This document shows, piece after piece, positions 12,809 to 21,453 of a stretch of DNA of 64,000 nucleotides (its first letter is position 1; every line of letters begins with the position of its first letter). The stretch is from NCBI RefSeq assembly GCF_001646655.1, contig NZ_LPZN01000050.1:172258-236257 (forward strand), read 5' to 3'. This DNA is from Rhodococcus gordoniae (lineage in GTDB: Bacteria > Actinomycetota > Actinomycetes > Mycobacteriales > Mycobacteriaceae). The notes below the pieces were generated by a model, which was given only the letters and a program-made list of their open reading frames with translations, was not told where the DNA came from and did not search any database. The position numbers and the translations under genes were made by a program.

Positions 12809-12830
12809 CCGGCGCCCCCGTTGGCGCCGG
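12809..12830. repeat. 8-bp inverted repeat upstream of the DUF4235 gene
   Basis: CCGGCGCC (12809-12816) and GGCGCCGG (12823-12830) flank a 6-nt spacer, 16 bp upstream of the start codon. It falls in the 5' untranslated or promoter region and could be an mRNA hairpin or operator. Sequence alone does not decide. Confidence 0.5.
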
Positions 12831-12919
12831 ACCGACGGAGTACCCCGACAGGATCCTCACAAACCCCATCGAACCCACGAACCTCACCACACGACCGCCG
12901 TCGGAGGCCTCGGACACGA

Positions 12920-12960
12920 CGGCGCGGTGCCGCCGCCCGGAGGCGGACGGCACCGCGCCG
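12920..12960 (-). terminator. Hairpin just downstream of aspS
   Basis: A perfect 13-bp stem, CGGCGCGGTGCCG (12920-12932) with CGGCACCGCGCCG (12948-12960), encloses a second small stem CCGCC/GGCGG. It begins 17 bp after the aspS stop. There is no clear U tract, so it is an I-shaped actinobacterial terminator candidate. Confidence 0.65.
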
Positions 12961-12976
12961 AGGAGGATGCGAGTGA

Positions 12977-14764
12977 TCAGGACCTGTCGGCGTCCTCGGT
13001 CTCCGGCTCCGGCACGAAGTCGATGCCCGACTCCTTGCGCTGCTCCGGCGTGATCGGCCCGGGAGCGTCGGTCAGCGGATCGACACCGCCTCCGGACTTG
13101 GGGAACGCGATGACCTCACGGATCGAGTCGACCCCGGCGAGCAGCGCGGTGATGCGGTCCCAGCCGAAGGCGATACCGCCGTGCGGCGGCGCACCGTACT
13201 TGAATGCCTCGAGCAGGAAGCCGAACTTCTCGTTCGCCTCCTCCTCCGGGATGCCCATGACCTTGAACACCCGCTCCTGGATGTCGGGGCGGTGGATACG
13301 GATCGAGCCGCCACCGATCTCGTTGCCGTTGCAGACGATGTCGTAGGCGTAGGCCAGCGCCGACCCCGGATCGGTGTCGAAGGTGTCGAGGTACTCGGGC
13401 TTGGGCGAGGTGAACGCGTGGTGCACCGCGGTCCACGCCGAGTGACCGAGGGCCACGTCCCCACTGGCGGTCGCGTCGGCCGCGGGCTCGAACAGCGGGG
13501 CGTCGACGACCCACACGAACGCCCACGCGTTCGGATCGATCAGATCGAGCTTGCGGGCGATCTCGCCGCGCGCGGCACCGAGCAGCGCCCGCATCGGCTT
13601 GGTGGGGCCGGCGGCGAAGAAGATGCAGTCGCCGGGGTCGGCGCCCACGTGCGCGGCGAGCCCGGCACGTTCGGCGTCGGTGAGGTTCTTGGCGACCGGG
13701 CCGCTCAGCGTGCCGTCCTCGCCGACGAGCACGTATGCGAGGCCCTTGGCGCCGCGCTGCTTGGCCCATTCCTGCCAGGCGTCGAGCTGACGACGCGGCT
13801 GGCTCGCGCCGCCGGGCATGACGACGGCACCGACGTACTCGGCCTGGAAGACACGGAAGGTGGTGTCCTTGAAGAATTCCTTGCACTCGACGAGTTCGAT
13901 ACCGAAACGCAGATCCGGCTTGTCGGTGCCGAAACGGCGCATGGCTTCGGCGTAGGTCATGCGCGGGATCGGGGTCTCGAGTTCGTAGCCCACCAGACGC
14001 CACAGCGCGTGCAGCACCTCCTCGGCGAGGAGGATCACGTCGTCCTGGCTCACGAACGCCATCTCGATGTCGAGCTGGGTGAACTCGGGCTGACGGTCGG
14101 CGCGGAAGTCTTCGTCGCGGTAGCAGCGCGCGATCTGGTAGTAGCGCTCGATGCCACCGACCATGAGCAACTGCTTGAACAGCTGCGGGGACTGCGGCAG
14201 GGCATAGAAGTTGCCGGGCTGCAGGCGTGCGGGCACCAGGAAGTCGCGGGCGCCCTCCGGTGTCGAGCGGGTGAGGGTCGGGGTTTCGACCTCGACGAAC
14301 TCGTGGTGGGCGAGCACGGCGCGGGCCGCAGCGTTGACCTTGCTGCGCAACCGGATGGTCTTGCCGGGCTTCTCGCGGCGCAGATCCAGATAGCGGTACT
14401 TCAGGCGGGCTTCCTCACCGGCCTGGTCGTCGAGCTGGAACGGCAGTGGGGCCGACTCGTTGAGGACGACGAGTTCGGAGGCGTCGACCTCGATCGCGCC
14501 GGTCGGGATCTCGAAGTTCTGGTTGCCCTCGGGGCGGACCTCCACCTTGCCGGTGATCCGGACGCAGTACTCCGCGCGGAGCCGGTGCGCCTGCTCGAGG
14601 ACCCCGGCACTACGGAAGACCACCTGCGAGACACCCGACGCGTCGCGCAGGTCGATGAAGATGACCCCGCCGTGATCGCGTCGCCGGGCAACCCATCCGG
14701 TGAGGGTGACAGTCTGCTCGGCGTGCTCGGCTCGCAACGAGCCGGCGAGATGGGTGCGCAGCAC
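12977..14764 (-). CDS. aspS: Aspartyl-tRNA synthetase
   Basis: Class II synthetase of 595 residues from GTG 14764 ([11 protein letters not shown]). The N-terminal OB fold carries [20 protein letters not shown]. Motif 2 is [20 protein letters not shown], followed by [11 protein letters not shown]. The bacterial GAD insert lies in the middle, and motif 3 is [12 protein letters not shown]. Actinobacteria usually make Asn-tRNA by transamidation, so this enzyme may also charge tRNA-Asn, an inference from lineage. Length is normal, and a hairpin follows the stop. Confidence 0.96.
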   Translation of the reverse strand: MLRTHLAGSLRAEHAEQTVTLTGWVARRRDHGGVIFIDLRDASGVSQVVFRSAGVLEQAHRLRAEYCVRITGKVEVRPEGNQNFEIPTGAIEVDASELVVLNESAPLPFQLDDQAGEEARLKYRYLDLRREKPGKTIRLRSKVNAAARAVLAHHEFVEVETPTLTRSTPEGARDFLVPARLQPGNFYALPQSPQLFKQLLMVGGIERYYQIARCYRDEDFRADRQPEFTQLDIEMAFVSQDDVILLAEEVLHALWRLVGYELETPIPRMTYAEAMRRFGTDKPDLRFGIELVECKEFFKDTTFRVFQAEYVGAVVMPGGASQPRRQLDAWQEWAKQRGAKGLAYVLVGEDGTLSGPVAKNLTDAERAGLAAHVGADPGDCIFFAAGPTKPMRALLGAARGEIARKLDLIDPNAWAFVWVVDAPLFEPAADATASGDVALGHSAWTAVHHAFTSPKPEYLDTFDTDPGSALAYAYDIVCNGNEIGGGSIRIHRPDIQERVFKVMGIPEEEANEKFGFLLEAFKYGAPPHGGIAFGWDRITALLAGVDSIREVIAFPKSGGGVDPLTDAPGPITPEQRKESGIDFVPEPETEDADRS

Positions 14765-14903
14765 GGAATTCCTTTCGAAACGATCAGCGACGGGTTCGTC
14801 GGCTGTAATCCTACGAAAGACACGATCGGCCTGAGCGCACCCGTACCGAATAGTTCGTGCCAAGCTTGTCCGGGTCCGACGAACACGGGAGAAAGCGGCG
14901 GCG

Positions 14904-15821
14904 ATGACGTTCAGAGAAGGTGCACGCATGGATGCGGGCCGTGTCCGTACCGGCGGTGGTGGGCGCGGTGGGAAGCTCGCTCTCGGTGGCGGGGCCGGTG
15001 GCCTGATCGTCATCATCCTGGCATTGCTGTTCGGCGGAGATCCGTCCTCGCTGCTGGGATCGGGGGTGCCCGACACGTCCGGCGATCCGCAGGCGGAGAG
15101 CGCACTCGAGGAGTGCGAGGTCGGTGGTGCCACCGCCAACGAGAACGTCGACTGCCGGGTGCTCTACACCGTCGGGTCGCTGGACTCGGTGTGGGAGCAG
15201 CAGTTCGCGAGCCAGACCGGTGTGGCCTACGTGCAGCCGGAGGTCGAGATCTTCACGTCGGCCACGTCGACGGGCTGCGGTAACGCCACCAGCGACATCG
15301 GGCCGTTCTACTGCCCGGCGGATCGGACCGCCTACTTCGACACCAGCTTCTTCGACGAACTCGAGACCCGGTTCGGCGCCAGCGGCGGTCCGCTCGCGCA
15401 GGAATACGTCGTCGCGCACGAGTTCGGCCACCATCTGCAGAACCAGCTCGGCGATCTCGGACGTGCGCAGGCCGATCCGCGCGGTCCCGAATCCGGCGCC
15501 GTCCGTACCGAGCTGCAGGCCGACTGCTACGCCGGAGTATGGGCCTATCACGCCGACAAGCTGCCCGAGCCGACCACCGGCGAACCTTTCCTCGTGCCCC
15601 TGACCGACACCGATATCCGCGACGCACTCTCCGCCGCATCCGCCGTCGGCGACGACCGGATCCAGCGGGCCGCCACCGGTCGGGTGAACCCGGAGGGCTG
15701 GACGCACGGCTCGTCCGAGCAGCGCCAGGCCTGGTTCCTGGCGGGATACCGCACCGGCCGTGTCGACGCGTGCGACACCTACTCGGCGCGCGATCTCGAC
15801 ACCCCACCGGCGCTGCGCTGA
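14904..15821 (+). CDS. YpfJ-type neutral zinc metallopeptidase
   Basis: 305-residue putative membrane-anchored metallopeptidase. A Gly-rich basic N-terminus precedes one membrane helix ([14 protein letters not shown]), so the domain is probably outside the cytoplasm. The zinc site is [15 protein letters not shown] (HExxH), with [12 protein letters not shown] supplying the downstream ligands. Four cysteines (EECEV, DCRVL, GCGN, YCPAD) fit an oxidising location. No substrate is known for the family. It converges with the chagasin-like gene. Start at 14904 is ATG; ATG 14928 is possible. Confidence 0.88.
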   Translation: MTFREGARMDAGRVRTGGGGRGGKLALGGGAGGLIVIILALLFGGDPSSLLGSGVPDTSGDPQAESALEECEVGGATANENVDCRVLYTVGSLDSVWEQQFASQTGVAYVQPEVEIFTSATSTGCGNATSDIGPFYCPADRTAYFDTSFFDELETRFGASGGPLAQEYVVAHEFGHHLQNQLGDLGRAQADPRGPESGAVRTELQADCYAGVWAYHADKLPEPTTGEPFLVPLTDTDIRDALSAASAVGDDRIQRAATGRVNPEGWTHGSSEQRQAWFLAGYRTGRVDACDTYSARDLDTPPALR

Positions 15822-15894
15822 CTCCGCGGATCGCGTGCGGCACCTCGTGTACCGACGAACCTCTACGTCACGCGTCCGTGGCTGCGATACGCCC

Positions 15895-16194
15895 TCACGC
15901 GACCGTGACGGTCATGTTCGCGCTGTCGGCGATCAGGTCGGCGTGCTTGCGCATGCGCAGGGAGATGGGCCAGGTACCGGCGCGGCGTGCCGTGAAACTG
16001 AAGACCCGTTCACCGGCCCCTCCCGGCAGCGGATTCTTCGACGGCAGGAATCGGATGTCGCGCAGGACGAGTCCTTCTCCGATCCTCGACGTCGACCAGC
16101 AGTAGTCCCGGGAGGTGTTCTCGGGAAGGTGCAGTTCGATCGTGTCCCCGACACCGACCGTGACGTCCTTCGGCCCAGTGGCGATGTGCTTCAT
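15895..16194 (-). CDS. Chagasin-like (I42 family) protease inhibitor
   Basis: 99-residue protein resembling chagasin-type inhibitors of papain-like cysteine peptidases. Expected loop positions are visible in degenerate form: LPENTSRDYCW where NPTTGY is usual, a Gly-rich loop PLPGGAGERVFSFTARRAGTW, and SLRMRK near the RPW loop. The fold pattern VGVGDTIELHL at the N-terminus fits. I see no signal peptide from ATG 16194, unlike many bacterial members, so it may act in the cytosol or have another function. It faces the metallopeptidase gene tail to tail, 73 bp apart. Confidence 0.65.
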   Translation of the reverse strand: MKHIATGPKDVTVGVGDTIELHLPENTSRDYCWSTSRIGEGLVLRDIRFLPSKNPLPGGAGERVFSFTARRAGTWPISLRMRKHADLIADSANMTVTVA

Positions 16195-16276
16195 GACCTC
16201 AGAATAGCGCTCGCGTGTGATCCACCTCACCCTCTCGGCCGTGGTGACCGCACAGCCCGCGTGACGCCGATGTGTG

Positions 16277-16807
16277 ATGGGACACAAAATGGGGCATTCG
16301 GTGCCCATGCACGAGGAACGAGCCGGAATCACACGCAGCGACGCGGTGATGGGAGGACGCCTTCTCGCTCTCGCCCACGAGAACGGTTACAGCGAACTGA
16401 CCGAAGAGGTCGCGGCACTGGTGTCGAGCGCCGGTTCGGACTCACCGTCCCGGATCACTCCCCCGCTGTACGGCGGCGTACTGAGGTGGACGGTCTCGAC
16501 GATCGCCGACGTCGTGGTCGACAAGATCGGCCCGCAGGTGCGCGGCGACGAGTCCTTCGAACTGACCATCCGAACCGAGAGCGGCCGTCACGTCCGGCCG
16601 GAGGAACTTCCGCAGCCGGAGAGCACCGTGATGAAGGCCGTCGTCGATGCACTCGCCGGCGACTCCGTCGCGGCCCGCAGCGACCTCGACGAGGTGGTCT
16701 TCGCGATGGACTGGGCATCGCAGATGGAAGCCTTGGTCGAAGCGGTGCTCTGGCTCGACCGGCTTCTCGACACACCGGTACCGGACGGGAACGACGCACC
16801 CTGGTGA
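16277..16807 (+). CDS. Conserved hypothetical actinobacterial protein
   Basis: About 176 residues, not recognised. The sequence is soluble and acidic, with a predicted helical N-terminal part (GGRLLALAHENGYSELTEEV) and a C-terminal part rich in Asp/Glu (DLDEVVFAMDWASQMEALVE). No signal peptide, membrane segment or cofactor motif is visible. In-frame starts are GTG 16274, ATG 16277, ATG 16289 and ATG 16307, and none has a strong ribosome binding site. GC-rich third positions match neighbouring genes. It lies 33 bp before the kinase-like gene and may be co-transcribed with it. Confidence 0.6.
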   Translation: MGHKMGHSVPMHEERAGITRSDAVMGGRLLALAHENGYSELTEEVAALVSSAGSDSPSRITPPLYGGVLRWTVSTIADVVVDKIGPQVRGDESFELTIRTESGRHVRPEELPQPESTVMKAVVDALAGDSVAARSDLDEVVFAMDWASQMEALVEAVLWLDRLLDTPVPDGNDAPW

Positions 16808-16840
16808 TCCTCACCCGCAGCAGGGCATGAGCGACGACCT

Positions 16841-17449
16841 ATGCCCTCGTTCACTCCCCTGACCCCCGAGGCCCTCACGATCTCCGTCGCCGACCGTGCC
16901 GAGTCGCTCACCGGAACCGTGTGCGTCGCCGTGAGTGCGCCCGACGCGGCAGACCCGGTGGAACTCGCGCGCCGAATCGCGACGGAACTGCGAACACGGG
17001 GCCGTGCCGCCGACGTCGTGGCACTCCACGACTTCGTCCGGCCCGCGTCCCTCCGGCTCGAGCACGGGCGGACCGATCCCTACAGCTACCGGCACGACTG
17101 GTTCGACTACGCAGCACTCGATCGGGAGGTGGTGCGAGCATTGCACGAACAGCACCGATGGCTTCCTCGTCTGTGGGACGAGGACACCGACCGCTCGGCA
17201 CGCGAACTCCCGCGGCCGGCGGCGCACGACCAGATTCTCGTCGTCGCCGGTCCGATGCTCCTCGGCCGCGGGCTCGACTTCGATGTCACCGTTTCCCTGA
17301 CGATGTCGCGTGGGGCGCTCGAAAGACGCACGCGCGCCGGGGATCACTGGACGATCACCGCGTTGCTCGAGCACGGCGAGACGGCTGCGGACGTGCTGGT
17401 GCGCTACGACCATCCCACCCGCCCGGCCGCACGGACGAGATCCGCCTGA
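16841..17449 (+). CDS. Uridine-kinase-like protein with a degenerate P-loop
   Basis: 202 residues aligned by eye with nucleoside kinases. The acceptor-site region VVALHDFVRPASLRLEHG, then YSYRHDWFDYAALDREVV, and the later VVAGPMLLGRGLDFD resemble uridine kinases. Where Walker A (GxxxxGKS/T) should be, the sequence is VAVSAPDAADPVELA, with no Gly-Lys pair. ATP phosphoryl transfer as in uridine kinase is therefore doubtful. Similar actinobacterial proteins exist, so this looks like a stable derived family rather than a fresh mutation. The frame is intact. Confidence 0.65.
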   Translation: MPSFTPLTPEALTISVADRAESLTGTVCVAVSAPDAADPVELARRIATELRTRGRAADVVALHDFVRPASLRLEHGRTDPYSYRHDWFDYAALDREVVRALHEQHRWLPRLWDEDTDRSARELPRPAAHDQILVVAGPMLLGRGLDFDVTVSLTMSRGALERRTRAGDHWTITALLEHGETAADVLVRYDHPTRPAARTRSA

Positions 17450-17469
17450 CCGGTCCTCTCGTCGCGGGC

Positions 17470-18261
17470 TCATCTCTCCGATCGCGGCTTCGCCAGGACC
17501 CGGTGGACGGCCGAGGTCACGGCGTCGGGCGCCACCGTACCGAAGACCGCCATGGATTTGGCGAGGAGGGAACCGGGCACCACGTTCCGCTCGCCGCGCA
17601 TCAGCGCGGCATAGCCGTCCCGGGCCACACGGGCAGGATCGTCCTTGGGGGACTTCCCCAGCAGGGTGTCGAGCATCCCGGCACGCGCGAAGAAATGGGT
17701 GTCGGTGGCCCCGGGCAGCATCGACGTGAGCGTGACCCCGCTGCCGTCCAGCTCCTTCCGGACACCGTCGGCGAAGGACTGCACGAAGGCCTTGGACGCG
17801 TTGTACACGGCCTGGTAGGGGCCGGGCATCGTCGATACGACCGACGATGTGATCAGCATGCGGCCCGATCCCGCCCGCAGCATGTCGTTCAGCAGCAGGT
17901 GCGCCAGATGCACCGTCGAGCGCACGTTGACGTCGACGATCGAGAGCACGTCCTCGAGCTCTGCGTCGACGAATGCGCCACCGGCCCCGACACCGGCGTT
18001 GAGCGCGGCGGCGGCCGGGATGCGACCCTCGGCTGTCGCGGCCTCGTGGACCGCCCGGACGCCGTCCGGCGTCCGCAGGTCGGCGTGGACCGCAACCACG
18101 TCCACCCCGGCCTTCTCCAGGTCGGCGGCGACCGAGTCCAGCGCGTCCGATCTCGCTGCCAGGACGAGGTCGTAGCCGTCGGCCGCGAACAGGGCGGCCA
18201 ACTCCCGGCCTATCCCTCGCGAGGCTCCGGTCACCAGAGCACGGGGTCGAGCATCGTTCAT
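17470..18261 (-). CDS. Short-chain dehydrogenase/reductase
   Basis: Classical SDR of 263 residues. The cofactor motif is TGASRGIGREL near residue 10, the structural motif NAGVGAGGAF near 88, the catalytic Ser in LITSSVVSTMPGP, and Tyr/Lys in YNASK. The substrate is unknown. ATG 18261 has a GGAGGA ribosome binding site upstream. It is divergent from the helicase gene, with 163 bp between starts, and convergent with the kinase-like gene (20-bp gap). Confidence 0.88.
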   Translation of the reverse strand: MNDARPRALVTGASRGIGRELAALFAADGYDLVLAARSDALDSVAADLEKAGVDVVAVHADLRTPDGVRAVHEAATAEGRIPAAAALNAGVGAGGAFVDAELEDVLSIVDVNVRSTVHLAHLLLNDMLRAGSGRMLITSSVVSTMPGPYQAVYNASKAFVQSFADGVRKELDGSGVTLTSMLPGATDTHFFARAGMLDTLLGKSPKDDPARVARDGYAALMRGERNVVPGSLLAKSMAVFGTVAPDAVTSAVHRVLAKPRSER

Positions 18262-18424
18262 CTCTCCTCCTCGGCACGTATGGAGCGCGGGTACCCACAC
18301 CCGGCCGGACCGACACGGCAGGCCCGGGATCCGCGAGCCGTTCGGGTCGGGCGCGTCCCCGGGTATGCGGCAGGCATCCTGCGCCCGCCCCACCCGGGCA
18401 GTCCACACGGAATCTGGAGTTCAC

Positions 18425-20158
18425 TTGCAGCACAAGATGTATCGATCCTCGCCCGAACGAGCGTCGGACGAGGCACGCGAGGAACTCTGTGCCGCCGCGC
18501 AGAATGTCTTCGGCTGGAGCGCTCTGCGCCCCGAGCAACTGGACGCCATGGTGCCGCTGCTCGACGGACGCGACGTCCTCGCCGTCATGGCCACCGGCTC
18601 CGGGAAATCCGCGATCTATCAAGTGCCCTCATTGCTGCTACCGGGGGTGACCGTGGTCGTCTCGCCTCTGATCGCGTTGCAGAACGATCAGATCGCCGGT
18701 CTCGACCACTCGGAGGCGCCCGACGCGGTCGCCATCAATTCGCGCCAGCCCGAGTCCGAGAACGAGGCGAACTGGCGTGCCGTGCTCGAACACGATGCCG
18801 ACTACGTATTCCTCGCTCCGGAACAACTCGTCGAGGACGAGGTTCTGGACCGTCTGCGCGACGTGCAGGTCTCGCTCCTCGTCGTCGACGAGGCGCACTG
18901 CGTCTCGATGTGGGGTCACGACTTCAGACCGGAATACCTGCGCCTGGGAGACGTGGTCGAGACGCTCGGTCGCCCACCCCTCGTGGCCCTCACCGCCACG
19001 GCGTCGCCGCCGGTCCGCGACGACATCGTCGCGGCGCTGGGTATGCGGGATCCGCTCGTCGTCGCCGGCGGTTTCGACCGGCCGAATCTCGACATCGAGG
19101 TGCGCAGGTACACCGACGACGGAGAGAAGCGGCGCGCCGTCGTCGAGGCCGTGGTATCGATGCCCGGCCCGGGGATCGTCTACGCCGCGACCCGCAAGGA
19201 CACCGAGCGGTACGCCGATGCCCTGCGTGAACGTGGGATCGAGGCGTGTCCCTATCACGCCGGAATGCGCGCCGGGGAGCGCGAGGACGTCCACCTCGGC
19301 TTTCTCGACGGTCGCTGCGAGGTCGTGGTGGCGACCTCCGCTTTCGGCATGGGCATCGACAAGCCCGACGTGCGTTTCGTCGTTCACGCCTCGATACCCG
19401 ACTCGGTCGATTCCTACTACCAGCAGATCGGGCGCGCGGGGCGGGACGGGGAACCGGCCACCGTCCTGATGTTCTACCGGCCCGAGGATCTCTCGCTCGC
19501 GACCTTCTTCACCACCCATCATCCCGACGAGGAGTTGATCGCCCGGGTGTTCTCGGCGGTTCGCGCCGGATCCCCGATGCGGCTCGGACAGTTGCGTGCC
19601 GAGCTGGACGTGCGGGGGCGCAGGTTGTCGAACGCCGTGAACCTGCTCGAACGGTGCGGAGCTCTCGTGTCCGGCCGGCGAGGACTCTCCGTCGCCGACG
19701 TCTCGCGCCGGACGGCGGTCGAGCGCGCACGGGAGACGGCGGCGGCAGGTGAGCGCCTGGATCGCTCCCGCGTCGACATGATGCGTGGCTACGCCGAGAC
19801 CCGCGGGTGCCGACGCCGATTCCTCCTCGGATACTTCGGCGAGTCACTCCCCACGCCGTGCGGCCGGTGCGACACCTGCCGGGACGGCGCCGTCGACGAG
19901 GCCGGGACGGTCTCGGCGCTTCCGTCCCCCGGCGGATACTCCTCCGTGCTCGCCCCGAACACGCGCGTCGTACACGCCGAGTGGGGACCGGGAGTGGTCA
20001 TGACGGGCGAGCACGATCGTGTCACCGTCCTGTTCGACGACGAGGGTTACCGGACGTTGTCGCTCGAGGCGGTCGCCGAATCGGGTGTGCTCACGGTCGA
20101 CGGCGAGGACGCCCCCTCGGAACCCGCGCCTGTCCACACGGAAGAACCCGTGGCGTGA
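18425..20158 (+). CDS. recQ: RecQ-family ATP-dependent DNA helicase
   Basis: Superfamily 2 3'-5' helicase. Visible motifs are FGWSALRPEQLDAM (motif 0), MATGSGKSAIYQ (I), VVSPLIALQNDQ (Ia), VVDEAHCVSMWGHDFRPEY (II plus aromatic loop), ALTATASP (III) and QQIGRAGRDGEPA (VI). A cysteine cluster CGRCDTC near residue 500 corresponds to the RecQ zinc region, but no HRDC domain follows. The C-terminus is instead a short beta module (WGPGVVMTGEHDRVTVLFDD). TTG 18425 is chosen because GGAG sits 6 nt upstream; ATG 18437 is the alternative, with a poor 18-nt spacing. The stop codon lies in the loop of a terminator hairpin. Confidence 0.88.
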   Translation: MQHKMYRSSPERASDEAREELCAAAQNVFGWSALRPEQLDAMVPLLDGRDVLAVMATGSGKSAIYQVPSLLLPGVTVVVSPLIALQNDQIAGLDHSEAPDAVAINSRQPESENEANWRAVLEHDADYVFLAPEQLVEDEVLDRLRDVQVSLLVVDEAHCVSMWGHDFRPEYLRLGDVVETLGRPPLVALTATASPPVRDDIVAALGMRDPLVVAGGFDRPNLDIEVRRYTDDGEKRRAVVEAVVSMPGPGIVYAATRKDTERYADALRERGIEACPYHAGMRAGEREDVHLGFLDGRCEVVVATSAFGMGIDKPDVRFVVHASIPDSVDSYYQQIGRAGRDGEPATVLMFYRPEDLSLATFFTTHHPDEELIARVFSAVRAGSPMRLGQLRAELDVRGRRLSNAVNLLERCGALVSGRRGLSVADVSRRTAVERARETAAAGERLDRSRVDMMRGYAETRGCRRRFLLGYFGESLPTPCGRCDTCRDGAVDEAGTVSALPSPGGYSSVLAPNTRVVHAEWGPGVVMTGEHDRVTVLFDDEGYRTLSLEAVAESGVLTVDGEDAPSEPAPVHTEEPVA

Positions 20159-20172
20159 GCCACGGGTTCTTC
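20141..20172 (+). terminator. Terminator overlapping the helicase stop codon
   Basis: A perfect 14-bp stem, GAAGAACCCGTGGC (20141-20154) with GCCACGGGTTCTTC (20159-20172), has a GTGA loop that contains the TGA stop at 20156-20158. The left arm encodes the last residues of the protein. No T tract follows. Confidence 0.75.
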
Positions 20173-20204
20173 GGATCCCGTCACCGCGACGGGCCGGGCA
20201 CGGG

Positions 20205-20675
20205 TCAGGGGCGAACCGTGCCCGGAGTGGTCCGCGTCCGTGTCAGGAGCACCCCGAGAGCGATCATGCCCACCCCCAGAACGAAGTGCAGCCAGTCGTC
20301 CGCCGAGTTCACGGGCACGAAGTTGGCGCTGCTGTCCTTGTCGATGATCAGGCCGTAGATCCAGAGCACCAGGTAGATCGCGCCACCGATGATCAGGAAA
20401 CTGCGAGCGGTGGCCGCGGCGCGGGCCGCGGCGAGTCCCAGGACACCGAACAACAGGTGCACGATGTTGTGCAGGATGGACACCTGGAAGATCCCCAGGA
20501 GCAGAGCCTCGGAGTGGTGGCCTGCACCCGAGAGTTGGTCGTAGTCCGTCGTGACCCCCGGGATGAACCCGAGGATGCCGACCAGGAGGAACACCGCGCC
20601 CACTACGAGCGCGGCCGTCTGCACCGGGGTTGCCGTCATCGAGCCCCGGGTGGGCCGTGGGGATGGGGATGTCAT
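20205..20675 (-). CDS. DUF4383 membrane protein
   Basis: 156 residues with four membrane segments: AALVVGAVFLLVGILGFIPG, ILHNIVHLLFGVLGLAAA, LIIGGAIYLVLWIYGLI and WLHFVLGVGMIALGVLL. The HNIVHLLFGVLGL and NSADDWLHFVLG elements are those of DUF4383 family proteins, of unknown function. ATG 20675 is the first start; MTATPV 12 residues on is an alternative. It is separated from the upstream small gene by a terminator and probably has its own promoter in 20676-20854. Confidence 0.8.
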   Translation of the reverse strand: MTSPSPRPTRGSMTATPVQTAALVVGAVFLLVGILGFIPGVTTDYDQLSGAGHHSEALLLGIFQVSILHNIVHLLFGVLGLAAARAAATARSFLIIGGAIYLVLWIYGLIIDKDSSANFVPVNSADDWLHFVLGVGMIALGVLLTRTRTTPGTVRP

Positions 20676-20854
20676 GATTCGCGTCCTCTCACCGAACGTC
20701 CGTTTGCGCTGAGTGGTCCGAATTGCTCTCCCCGGGTAGCCCTGCCGGATCGAACCCAAACGTCGGTTTTCGCGCACCGCACCACGGGCGACAACCGGAA
20801 TCCCGGGCGCCCCGCCTTTCGGCCCCTCCCGCCCTGTCACCACCCCGCCCACGA

Positions 20855-20886
20855 CGAAGGCCCGCGGGCGTACCCGCGGGCCTTCG
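20855..20886 (-). terminator. Terminator downstream of the 40-residue protein gene
   Basis: A perfect 14-bp stem, CGAAGGCCCGCGGG (20855-20868) with CCCGCGGGCCTTCG (20873-20886), has a 4-nt loop. It begins 12 bp after the stop codon of the small gene on the minus strand. The position supports that gene being a real monocistronic unit. Confidence 0.75.
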
Positions 20887-20898
20887 AATCGGCGAGGC

Positions 20899-21021
20899 TC
20901 AGGCCTGGCTGCTGCCGAACGCATCGCCGGCGGCGTCAGCGGAACCGGTGAAGAAGTTCAGCGCGTCGAACAGGTCGGACAGGTTACCGAAGAGGTCGAC
21001 AAGGAACTCGAGTGCAGGCAC
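20899..21021 (-). CDS. Small acidic amphipathic protein, 40 residues
   Basis: A short gene supported by three features: GTG 21021 preceded by GGGAG at 6-nt spacing, a terminator 12 bp after the TGA, and upstream non-coding DNA noticeably richer in A+T. The product starts MPALEFLVDLFGNLSDLF and ends AGDAFGSSQA. It has no Lys, Arg or His, carries Asp/Glu at 5, 9, 16, 19, 29 and 33, and shows Phe/Leu spaced as in an amphipathic helix. Size and composition recall the tiny PorA/PorH-type porin subunits of mycolata or surface-active peptides, but I see no decisive homology. The function is unknown. Confidence 0.7.
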   Translation of the reverse strand: MPALEFLVDLFGNLSDLFDALNFFTGSADAAGDAFGSSQA

Positions 21022-21363
21022 GGGCTTCTCCCATCAATGGAACGACATCGAAGTTGTGACGACTCGCGTCGACACGCGATCCAATTGTTACCTGCATTCG
21101 ACAGCTGCGCAGCGCGAAGAATTGTAATCCGGAACACAAACCGGCCCTAGCAGGGGAAATATCGAAAACTCGGTGAAAATCCGCCCGATATGTCGTATTC
21201 CTCGGGGAGTTTCCAGGCCGGACAATACGGTCTATTCGGGGGAAGATCCACATATTACAAGATCGCCTTGTGACCATATCTCCACCCGGCGGGGGGGAAC
21301 TTCCGCCGGTGCCCGTTCGTCCTATCCTGTGAGTACACCTGCCCGTCCGACCCCGAGGGAGTC
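21022..21363. other. Intergenic region between the small gene and the CBS-protein leader
   Basis: About 340 bp between divergent genes, with clear A+T-rich patches (21120-21180 and 21225-21280) unlike the surrounding coding DNA. It should hold both promoters. A 7-bp inverted repeat, CCGGCGG (21286-21292) with CCGCCGG (21303-21309), lies just before the -10-like TATCCT. I see no convincing further gene. Confidence 0.6.
21323..21328 (+). promoter_or_regulatory. Candidate -10 box for the CBS-protein operon
   Basis: TATCCT lies 36 bp before the leader ORF start. The -35 position at 17-bp spacing (CTTCCG) is weak. Only position and the TAnnnT pattern support it. Confidence 0.35.
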
Positions 21364-21453
21364 ATGAAACGCCCCAAGCGAAAACCTCGAAGACCCGTCC
21401 CGCCCAGACGTGACGATCTCTTCGTCACCCGAGCCCGGTCCCTTCAGTGCTGA
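21364..21453 (+). CDS. Basic 29-residue leader ORF overlapping the CBS-protein start
   Basis: ATG 21364 is preceded by GAGGGAG. The ORF encodes MKRPKRKPRRPVPPRRDD and ends TRARSLQC, with a very basic first half. Its TGA (21451-21453) overlaps the GTG start (21447) of the next gene, and that GTG has no ribosome binding site of its own. The arrangement suggests translational coupling or a regulatory leader. No homology was recognised. Confidence 0.5.
   Translation: MKRPKRKPRRPVPPRRDDLFVTRARSLQC

Noticed and set aside
20984..21277. A 97-residue minus-strand frame upstream of the 40-residue gene
   Set aside because: It overlaps the small gene in another frame, covers the A+T-rich promoter region and has an amino acid composition unlike real proteins here.
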